64,000 nt of DNA from Fragum whitleyi (Eukaryota > Mollusca > Bivalvia > Cardiida > Cardiidae): positions 46,848,517-46,912,516 of the forward strand of contig OX411543.1 of NCBI GenBank assembly GCA_948146395.1, in the 5' to 3' direction. Below, in pieces: positions 27,301-39,300 of this stretch. Under the pieces are notes generated by a model. It was not told the DNA's origin, did not search any database, and saw only the letters and a program-made list of their open reading frames with translations. Positions within the stretch are counted from its first letter, which is position 1; each line of letters begins with the position of its first letter. Made by a program: the position numbers and the translations under genes.

Positions 27301-30300
27301 CCAGAAAGAAGTCTTCAGTTTGGGCAATACAGCACTATCCTAGACGAACTCAAAGAGGGTGACATCAGTGCATTCCAAAACTAACCGAGGTAGAATCCCC
27401 ATAATGCGCCATTTTGAAATCCATGACACCTAAAGGACATGTAATAATCTAAAATACCTCATATTTTCCCATCGCTAATATATATTTGTTAATCGGTTGC
27501 TTATCACTGACCGATCGGTGATATCAGTTATAAATAGCTTGTCAATCGCTTATTCGTTTGAAATTTTCACCGATCGAAATTTTAAACAGTTCAAAAATCC
27601 CGATCGGTTAGTTTTCACCGATGAAACTTATCTTTTCCAAATAGTATGTGGTGAGTTGCAAATCGTCTGCCAATCGCAGACGTCGGTTGTATATCGGTTA
27701 TGGTCGGTTCCGTCCTTACCTTGATAAAACGAACGGCCGATCTATCACCGATTACCACGTGTAACTGCCCCATGAGTTTACTTCACAAGCTCGACGTTAT
27801 GACGTTACCATTAATTAGCACGTTCAAAGACTATTTTAGGGTGCATGGATAACATTTCAAATAAAATGGGAAAACCTCTTTGCATGTTTATGAAAAACGA
27901 AAAATCTTTTTGACATTTGATTTTTCTATATACAGAAATCAAATAAATACTTTTTGTGAAGTCTATCTAAAGAATTTAGCGAATTTTTCGACGTACCGCG
28001 TTTGTCTTTTTCCAACTTTCGATGTTAGGGTATTAAATTTTGATCCCCAATCGTAGAAATTCCGTACGGTAAAACGTCACTAAAAGATGAAAGCATATGA
28101 AAAGGAAGATTGACAATAAATATGAAATTTCAAAAAAAATTCACCGGGCCATTTTTTTTAGAAAAATAAGTTTAAAGCTATTTTTCGGACCGCAAAACCC
28201 TATTCTGTGGGTACCCGTTGGAATCGTCCCGAAGAGGAATTCCCAGTGAGTACCAGCATTTTATGGTTTGTATCGTAGTGTTGTTATTTAAATGATTTGG
28301 TCAAAAATCGAAAATATCCCTTCTATCTGTAGCTCTGTGATATTCTAAGTCTTGCACTGATAGCGATCAACATAGATAAACCATCGAAAACCTTTTAAAA
28401 GTATTGCCCTAACTCAGTAGCTACCAATTCAGTTAGAGCTAGTCAGTTTTTCATTTTCGCCGATTTAGCGAATAGTTATTTACGAATACCATTTTAGAAT
28501 AACTATTTTAAGGATTTCATATACATGTTTAATTTTTCATTTTGAATTAATTTGAACTTCGTATAAAAAAAATGGTGATAAAGAATTAGAAAAAAATACC
28601 GCCCAATCCCTTTTGGTTGCTCTTGTCTGGATATACAAACAATGACGCGACTAAGGTTCGGGGATTCGATCCCTCTCAGCTCACGTGGTGAGAAGGATGA
28701 CCAGAAAGTAGCACATGACCTTTGGAATGAAATAGAAAATACGTTTAGTCTTCTAGGACATGCACATGGTTAAAACATTCTTTTCTATTAAGCTTATAAT
28801 TAAAATTAAAAGAGACTTCGGTTTTTGTCATATTAATTGTGAATTTCACTGTTTTCACTCCATCCTTTAGCTGCAATAATTAGATTTACAATTTATCTCA
28901 CAACAATATATAACATGCTATACTTTACAAAATATCTCGTTTTCTCTAATTTGTCTAGACACATTACCGGCGATTTCGTTTTCATTTCGAATTTCATTCA
29001 GTCGCTTCTATTAAACAGATTTTTTATGCAATAGCCTTTTTCGAGTAATTTTGTTATACACCAAGTAATTCTTCACCTTTTTACTCAAGAACAGAACTTT
29101 TCTCTTTTGACGCCTTTTGACATGTGGCGTCTAGGCCTTCTTCAGCATTAACAACAAGAATATATTTATACTATCAAACTACACCCATAACTTCATATTC
29201 AAAATGGAGTCTGTATGTTTAGTTTTCACTAAGGACTCTGAAATTATGGATATAACTTTAAATTCGTATTAATTCTTTCTATTTTTCTGAAAAAAGGGAA
29301 CAAGTCATAAATAAAACAATTAGTTGTTTCGCAAATTCATATACATATACATGAAATATATAATTATTTAATTTCTTGTGTATTTTCCATCGACATAGCG
29401 TTTCAATTGTTACCAGAGCTACAGATAGTGGAGTTATTTTGGAATTTAGATCAAACTCGTTCATGACTTATAGCACAAACCTTATGTTGCCGGTACTCAT
29501 CGGAATCGTCTCGTCGAAACGATTCAAATGAGTACCCAAAACATATGGTTGCAATAAAGATTATACACTGGCTTTATCCTTTCTTATCTGTACCTCTGAA
29601 TTTAACGATGTACCTCACTTATCTACCTATGTAGCTTCTGAGTTTAAAATGCAGTTCCTGGTAACTTTGTAAGAGAAAACCTTTTTTGGCTTAGTGATAT
29701 AAGCGGTAACCTTGTCTTGTAAATTTCGATTTCTTGTCTTTCTATTCCGCGTGGTTTCGATACCGGCCCGCGGCGGATCATTTTCAGCTATGCTCAGTTG
29801 CGACATTTTTATTGTAAAGAAAATATTTTCAATCTGTTCATGTCATTGTAAACTCGAAACAGAGATATAGATATATTCAATAGGTGATTAACTTAAAAAA
29901 AGGATTACACCACCGGTAGATGAATCCCTAAAATTAAATAAAGACCCTATGACTGTTGCAATGCCTATTTTCAGGACAACTACACATAAGGAGCCTTTTA
30001 ATTTTACATGTACATGCGATTAGACATATCCTAAAACTGACATTCTCCCATTCGAAACCTTTCTAAATCGCACATTGGACGCTCGATTCACTCATTCATT
30101 CCAATCACCCACACTTACCATTCAGATACGCTCGAAAAACATTCGAAAATATCCCGGAATCGTTCACTTTATTTCACAACTCCATTTATTTCGGAGAAAA
30201 TCACTTTTTTTTCAGCAGGAGATGATTTGAAAGCGTCGGCGAAGACAAACAAATCTTTTTTATAGGGGAGGTAATAAAATATTGACAACTTAGTCCAACT

Positions 30301-33300
30301 AAGACGAAATTGGCAAAATTGAATCCCCCTCCCCATCCTCCGTCGATTTCTTTCAAATTCAAAAAAAAATGCAATTATTCAATATCATTTCAAAATCATT
30401 CAATTTCGATTTCACGATGTGTCTTATTATACATGTTGTTCTCATTTCGGTAACTGCGTGAACGCTAGTTAATGACAAAGATGGTCATTTTCATCCATTA
30501 GACAGAAGCCATAAATGGCCCCATTAAGGTCATCCATTCATCCATCATAAATGTTCTTTGGCAACATGGAATTATAGAGAATAAAAATACTACGACGGCA
30601 GCTGAGTGCACGTAAATAATTACCACGTACACTCTATTGGTTTGGGTTCTTTAACTTGTTTCGATTATAATTGATGTTGTTCAAGTTCAAGTTGAGAGAG
30701 GTAAGGCTTCTTGCAACCAAAATACAATTTTACACGTTCCTTAGCCTTTACTTTGTTATGTATGTTTGTTTGTTCGGGGCCAAGTAAACGCCAGTTTCAA
30801 CATTTTTGCAGTTAGGGGAGACCGGGGCTAGTTGATGAAGGGGCAAGTTGATGCATTGGGAATTAAAAGATAAATAAATCATATATGACGACACCAATTC
30901 CATGTAAGAAACTCCTTGACAGCCGCCATCTTCTCCGGGTGTGTGGGGGAAATTTTAATTAAAATTGTGGATTTGGCGTGGAAGAGTTGTTTTTCACACA
31001 CGAAAGTAAATTTTACGGTTTTTTGCAGATTTTCGTTTGATTCAAATGAGTTTTTGATTATTTATAATCCAATTATGCGCACATGAAGTTCAATGTGCGA
31101 CCTTCAATATCAGAACTTCTTTTTATAGGAAATGTTTTTTTCATAAGTTGTCTACCTTGCTCCATGCCTATATCACGGCGCCTGATGAACCTTCCAATGG
31201 TTTCTTTAAGTTTCTCACACGAGTACTAGCGCAACAGTTCATCCGAGCCCCCTTCATTCAACTTAGGCGTATTACTCATCATACAACTTTTGGTGGAAGA
31301 CAACTGACTAGTGTCTCCTTTTTTTCAATGATCAACACAATTAATATCCACTGACATATCTGATGTTGACACTTTACAATTACAGCTTCTACGAGTTGTG
31401 GTTACAATGTTTCAACAGCACTCATTAATTTCTTAGAAAGTTTGCTTGCATTACACAAACATCGTATAGTGATAGTTATCTAAGCGATTCTATTTGATCT
31501 TTAAATAAATAAAGTCAACCTTGTCAACCTGATGCCAAATTGTTCCTTCTTCGACAAAAAGTAAAGACGGGGTTCACCAAGCACATATCGGCTTTTTGAT
31601 CTTAATCTGTACAATTTAATATCATATTCTAACTGTACAATCCGAATTTCTCGTTAAATCAAAAATAAATGTCAAATTTATTATTCTAAGATGATTATTT
31701 CAGCTTGACAAGGTTTAGTACTCGATCTAAGAGTACTCGATCTAAATACAAAGTTCGATCTCTATGAATGAAACTTCTTATGATAGAATTCTTAGAATTA
31801 AAATATATATATATATATATATCGAATGACAGGGCAGGGCGAAGGTAAACCAAACAATGATAATGCGAGTTCAATTTTATATACATTAAAACTTTGTTAA
31901 GCGACAACTGCAACCACCACTCAAAAATAGAGGACGCCTCATATACGCGTTGTTTGCAATTAAGCAACTTCTTTTTCAACTGAAAGTGCATGTTCTCGCA
32001 AAACTCTCAAAAACCCATTGTCGTTAAAACTCAATAGAACCGTCTTGAGATGATTCTGGTGAGTCGTAATAAAATATGATTCATTTTTGATAATTTTTAG
32101 ACCAACTATTTATACTACTTAAGATATTTTGATTTAAAGAAAGGGATTTTGAAAACAGTCGTTTTTTTTAAAAGATGGTCGCTTAATAGACTACCGTATG
32201 GTCGCTCTACCAAATTGTTTGTAGATACATTTTGTATTTTTTTAGAATAGGTGCACGATTTACCGGTAAACTCCCCTAATACTCGCCCTGCCATGCCAAT
32301 AAAGAATTTGCTATATCAACCTGTAACTATAAAAAAAAAACATATTGTACTATTGGAAAAAAGAGATTTAATTATAAATAAAAAAAATTAGCAATTACTG
32401 TAAAAAAAGTGTTATGTACGTTTGTTTGTTCGGGACAAAGTGAACACCAGTTTCAACATTATTGCAGTTATATCACGGTTTGTTTAGTTTCTCACACGAG
32501 TACTACCGCAACAGTTCATCCGAGCCACCTTCATTCAACTTAGGCGTATTACTCATCACACACCTTTTGACGGAAAGCAAATGAATAGTATCACATTGTT
32601 CTTTGTCAAATGTCGGATCAAAGTTAGCTGAGCCCTTAGGTAGCCCGCTTTCTGAGAGATACTCTGATGTTGCGGGCAACAGTACCCGCCTAGGGTCAGA
32701 AATAAGTTGGCCCTATGTTTCACAGTCCAATACTTTGTTACCTATCGTCAGAACTGCAATAAAAATGTGCTAAATAAACTTTAGATCTTAATATTTCATC
32801 ACAACTGTGACAAGCCCTTTGATACTGGTTCCACTCGACGGGAAGATTCTAGTGATTGACCATAATTTTCGTATTACGTCTTATGTAGATGGTGTATGGT
32901 GGCATGTTTATGCCACAAGATAGGGGATAACAGTAACTTGATAATTTGAAAACTGCCAACGTGACGATAATTTAAAACTTCGACAAAATATTTATCTTGA
33001 AATTAATTAACCATGTCAGATAAAAGTGTGATCAATAGGGTGATAAAAGACAAAAACATCATGTAAACAATAGAAGAAATTTAGACTTTCAAGATAAATT
33101 TTCCGAGAAACTTAATACTAATCGTGATAGCTTCTGTTTCATCATCATTTCTCGTTGAAAAGCATAAGCTTGATGCAAAGAATGGAAAATCCAACAGCAA
33201 GATATTTTTTGCAGCAATAAAAAGAAGGTAAAATCATTTTTTTCTTCACAGCGAGTTAACTCACCTCAGTAATTCAATTTTTTAACAAAAATATTGAGAT

Positions 33301-36300
33301 CCTTCTGTGCAATTAAAATTAAAAAAATTACTCTGCACCGATATTAAACAAGCAGACCATAGTCGCCCTAATTCGCTCACCTGCGTTAACTGTCTAAGAT
33401 CTAATCTAAACAATATATTTTGTCTAGGACCTAATCCAATCAATAAAGTTGACAAATTAAAAGGTTGATTAAGCAAAAAATATGACATCTTATGTCTTAT
33501 ATCTTATATCTCTTTTTTTTCTAGCATTTTACCTTTGACCTCATTTTTTACCACAATTGACGAAATTTAGGTTAGACAGTGATTTTAACAAGTCAAACAA
33601 TCTGACCAATTTTCAGGTTGATTTAGCAAGAAACATAGACTCTACAGTGTCTTCAATGTTTTTCTAAGATTAGACCTCGTGACCTACTTTTTGACTCCAC
33701 ATGATCCAATTTCGAACGTGAGTGACGATTTATCAGGACCATCAATCTATGAAAAATCTCATTGTGGATTATAAAATGTTTATAATGTTTTACTAAGATT
33801 GGAGCAAGAATCAAGATTTTTTTTCTGCCGCTGGATCATATTTTTTATTTACAGAGAGATTTGAATTTTCTCTGTCGGAAAAAAAACCAAAAGAAAAAAT
33901 ATGAAATACAAATAAGCCCATAATATTTTCAACTTTTACTACAATAATATCAAAATAATTCTGTTCAGGGAAAAATTTCCTCTGCATCGACAATATATTT
34001 TGTCTAAGATCTAATCAAACAATAGATTTGACCCATTTACAGGTTGATTGAGTCAGTGTGCCTGTGAGGTTTTCTAACATTTGACCTCTTTACCTGTTTT
34101 AAATATTATATATTTATATATATATATTTTATATTTTTATTTTTCTCCCAAAGATATCAAACCCCCTCCCCCTCTCAAGCGGGTTGAAAAAATTCCCACA
34201 TCAAGACCATACTTTCCTTTCAAAGCAGGATAAAAATTTCTCTGTAGCGAGTTTATTTTTCTCCGTTGGAAATTGAAAAAAGGTAAATTTTCCATTGTAG
34301 CAAGTTGAAATATTTCTCCGATGTATGACAAAACTCCGAATTCCAGATCCAAATACTTTTCTGAAAAGAGATCAAAAACGTTTTTGCATCCAGACTAAAT
34401 TTCCCCTGTAACAAGATTTGAATTCTAGTCGGCAGCATGAACAAAAATACTGTAGATATATCTTTTTTTTTCTATCTGCGAGGAGACCAACATTTTTCTC
34501 CCCACTGAGATATTCCACGAAAGCAATCTGCTCCAATACTTTTACTTGCAGAGAGACAAAAACAAAACACACAAAAAAAATCCCCAAAAAACACAACAAC
34601 TTTGCGACATTTTCATAGTTTTCCTCTGCAGGGTTATCAAAAATTTTGCCCGTGAATCAAAATGAAAATTCGCCATTTTAACAAATTCTAAAAAAATCCA
34701 CAATATCCATATTAGGAGGCAAAAAATCATGCGGCCAGATCAAAATATTTCTTTGTGGTAACGGAAATATCAAAATTTTCTTCCGGAGCGAGATCAGAAT
34801 TTTTTCTTCAGCCAAATCAAACTTTTCTCCCTAGAAAAATCTAAATCAGGCGTCTTTTGAATTTCTCCAAATCAAGATTATTCTTTCTCAAAAGCAAGTT
34901 CAAAATATTGCTCTGCATCAAGATGCTTTTTTTTCTCCGAAGCAAGATAAAAATTTCTTTCTTTGCAAAATGTTCAATCACCGCAGTAAGAATAGGATTT
35001 TCTCATAACCAAGATAAAAAATATCTGCAGTAAGATAATTTCTTTCCTCCTCAAGGAGATCAACATTATTCACCAACGTGAGGTAAAAAAAATATTTACA
35101 GTGGGATCGAATTTTTTCTTAAGAGCTATCTGCAACAATATCATTTTTCCTTTGCATCGAGTTAAAAAAATCATCAACATTTTCATTTTGTTCAACATTT
35201 TTAAAATCATACTCTGCAAGGTGATCAAAACTTTTTCTCGAAGAAAAGTAAAAATCTTCACCATACAAAATTTAACGTATTTTTTCAAAATTAAATAATG
35301 ATCCACTGTATAGAAAAAAAAATGCGCCGCAAGATCAAATTTTTCTCTTGAGCTTGATCATAATTTTCTCTTGCGCCCGATCAAAAAATTTCACACCGAC
35401 AGATACCCTCTCTCCAAAGCAAGCCAACATTTCTATACCAAACGTAGAAAGATTTTTTTTCTGCAGTATTATCAACATTTTTCTCTGCAAACAGATAACT
35501 TTTTTCTCTGCAGCGATATCATTTTTTTTTCTTTACAGTAAGATACTTTTATCCACACCAAGATGAATATTTTTCTCTTATGAGATCTGCCGCAAAAATA
35601 TATAAGTTCTTTCTTTGCACCAAGAGAATTTTTTTACAACATTTTCAGGTGTTTTCTCTGTCGGGCAATCAAAACCTTTTCCGCGAAGCAAAATAAAATG
35701 TTCCACCATACAAGATTCTAAATATTTTTCAAAGCATAATCATTATACACAGAAGGATGTAAACAATTTTGCTTCCAGATCAAAATTTTTCATAGCAGCA
35801 TTTTAAAAAAAAGTTTTTTTGCAGTAAGATCTAAACTTGTCTCCATAGCGAGATCAAAATGCTTCCTTCCGAAACAAGAGCCTATTTTTTCAGAAACTAC
35901 AAGATGAACCATTTTCTCCTCAGATAGTCAAAATTTTCTGCAGCAAGTTCAACATTTCTCTTGCGAAAATATTAAAAAAAAATCCGAACTAGCAACATCA
36001 ATTTTTTTTTGTCCACGGCGAGATGAAAATGATTCTCTTCCGCAGCAAGAGCAAGTTCAACATTTCCCCGGGAGAAAGTTAAACATTTTCTGTTCTAGCA
36101 ACATCATTTTTTTCTCCACAGTAAGCAAAAGTAAATTCTAAGCATATTTTTTCCTCTTTACAGACAAGAAAAATCGCCCCCGTAAGGTCAAACTTTTTGC
36201 CAAAGTAAGATCTTTCTTTCTGCAACGAAAACAACAACAACAACAACACATTTTTCTCTGTGCATTTTTTTCTTTTAATGTTTAGCTCCACTGGAATAGG

Positions 36301-39300
36301 CTAATATCTTGGATGGTCTTCTGTTGTTAGACCGTGCGTCGTTGCGTAAACTTTCCATTTATAAGTCATCTCCTCTGAAACTATTGGGCAGAATTTCACC
36401 AAATTTCACAGGAATGATCTTAGGACATGCTCTTTCAAGTTTCTTCGTTATAAATTCTGATCTGGTTGAAAACATCGATGCTACGGGATGTCGTGTCACC
36501 AAAAATGGGCCCAAAAATGGTGAAATATGAAATACCTTTGTCTCTGAAACTACTGTTCAGGATTCAACCAAATTTTACCTGAATGACCTTTTGGGCATGC
36601 TCATTAAGATTTCCCCTTGAATTCAGATCGGTTGATAACTTTGGCGATGCGATTTTTACATGTCACCAGAAAATGAGCCCCGGACGTTGAGATTTTTTAA
36701 AAAAATCTTCTTCTCTAAAACTATTGTACAGAATTTAAGCTAACTGTCCAAGAATGATTTTTAAGACAATCTATTTCAGATTTCTTCGTTAAATTCTGAC
36801 TGGGTTAATTTCATTGGTGCTACTGGATTTTGCGGCATTAAAAAGAGTCCCATAAAGTGAATTAGATAAATCTTTTTCTATGAAACTACCCATCAGAATT
36901 CAACCAAATGTCACCTGAATGATCCTTTGGACGTGTTCTTTAAATGTCTTCGTTAAATTCTGATCGGTTTGATATCATTGGTGCTACGGGCTACTGCGTC
37001 ATCAAAAACTGGTCCTATATGGTAAAATTTTAATTAAATCTTCTTCTCTGAACCTACCCGTCAAAAATCATCCAACCTTAACATGAAGTATTCTTCGGAC
37101 ATTTTCTTTCAGGTTTCTTCGTACAATCCTGATTGGGATAAATACACGGGTTTTATGAACAGTCGAGTCACTAAAAACAGGCATGCATGTCAAAATGTAA
37201 AATAATCTTTTTCTCTAAAATTTCTGGTCAAAATTTAAAACAAATCACACAAATGGTTCTTAGGACACGTTAACTTAGATTTCTTCGATAAAATCCTGAT
37301 TGGGCTACACACACGGGTTCTATGGGTGTTTTAGTCACCAAAAAGTGTACTAATTAGATTTTTTAAATCTTTTTTTTTTAAACAACCTTAATCAACAATC
37401 AGATTTCAACCTAAGGATATGCTCACACAGATTTCTTCGTTAGACTCTTGTTGTGTACTTAAGGCCTTCAAGTCTGCAAAAAGGGGGCCAAAAGGTAGAA
37501 AATAGAAAACGCAAAATGTCTTGAACAAGACATAGGTAATGAATGATTTTGTGTAAGACTGTATTAAGTCAATATTAAATGTTGATAGATGATTTTCTTT
37601 TACTCTGGCATAAAAACGAACCCTTTAGCCAAACCTTGACCTCATACCCACTTTCCTGAAAATTGAGTCATAAGGTTTAAAACTATATTATTTCAAAAAA
37701 AAAATGTTGGTAGATGATTATCTATAATTTTGGCATCATTTTGAACCCTTGACCCCGACGGCGGCACTCATTCTTTCCGACTATTTGTCTCTCACAAATG
37801 GGTTGATAATCGTAGACCTATGTGAGATAGCAGCTGGAGGCTAGGAAAGAATGTGGTGGTTGTACTGGTGAGAGAAATACCAGGAATCCATTGTTAGGTG
37901 CTCCAGCCGCCGCGATATAACTGAAATAATGTTGAAAGCGGCGTTAAACTCCATTCAATCAATCAATTTGAACCCTTGACCCTGGTCGTGACCTTTTACC
38001 TACTTACAGTTAGTTACATCGTGAAATTGACCTTAATCTCAATCAAAACCATTCTTAAACGCTCACTCAGCGCTCCATTCATTCATTCCAAACACTCACT
38101 CAAACCATTCAAAAACACTCAAACCGATTGAAAAACATAGAATCAACAACGTCATTCAAAATAAATTTTGATAGAGAAAAATCGCGATTTCATTGACATA
38201 ATTTAAATTGTAAGCGTTTTCATACGTTCTTGAAGAAATAGGACGATATTTTTTTTAACTTGTATGCATATTTCTTAAAGGGAGGTAATTAATGAATGAA
38301 CAAAATTTGCGATATTTGATTTCCTCCCATTAAATTCACTCAAAACTAGGTCCACACACTCATTCAATTTCAATCCAAAATAATTCCCAAATCATTCACC
38401 TCGTCAATTTCACGATGTTGTTAACTGTACTAAAACTTAGACCTTTTAGGGTCCAGGATTGTATCAAATCAAAGATAAAGGTAAGTAAATGATTGTCTTT
38501 GATTGAGGCATCATGATGGGCCCTTAACCCAAACTTTGACCGTTGACTTACTTTTTTAATTATTGAATTAATAGGTCTAGGACTGTACTTAGTCAACAAT
38601 AATGGTCGTTAGATTGTCTTTGATTCTTGCACCAATTTGAACCCTTGACCCTGACCATGGCGTTTGGCCGACTTTAATTTTAGCATCAAGTTGAACGACC
38701 ATGACCATTGCCTTCTTCCATAAATGATGAGTAAAAGGTTCTTGGACGTTTTCAGAATGGTTTGAAATAGTGTTGGTGAGTGTTTATAAAGTTTGGTTGA
38801 CCGCTGAGTGAGTTACTTTGTGATTTAACTGGGATATCCATTCAACTCTATTTGATATATGTTTGTCATGGCTATGTTCATACTTTTCATTATAAAGGAT
38901 AAACTATACATTAATTTTTTCTCTGTTAATATATTATTATTTCTCCAAAAGCAATGGAAAATAAACATCTAAAGCGAGTTTAAAAAATTCCTCGCGGTAA
39001 GAGCAAGATTTTTCTCCGCATTTAGATCTTAATGTTTTTTGGGGAAGCAAGTTCCTCTGAAGCGAGATCAAAATTTTCGTAATAAGGTTTAATGAAAATC
39101 TGACGGTAACAAGGCCTCGGCTTAACTACTCTTAGAAAGTCGATAGTGTTTATCTTCACCACTGTACTTGTCAAATACTGTTATAAAAGATATGATTTTT
39201 ACAGCGATATAGGCATCTGGCCAGGATCATGGTCATTGAATCAGAAATCATTTACTTTTATTACATTAAATGGTTATCTGCTCAGTATAATGGTGGACCA

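Larger units (their letters stand above)
37500..38740 (+). repeat. Tandem array, type D, interrupted by a SINE and a MITE
   Basis: Units near 37540, 37680, 38440 and 38580 share GGACTGTA(T)TAAGTCAA, GTTGATAGATGATT(T)TCT, TTTGATTCTGGCATCA and TTGAACCCTTGACCCTGACC. The array is cut by the SINE at 37757-37967 and the MITE at 38007-38427. Confidence 0.6.
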
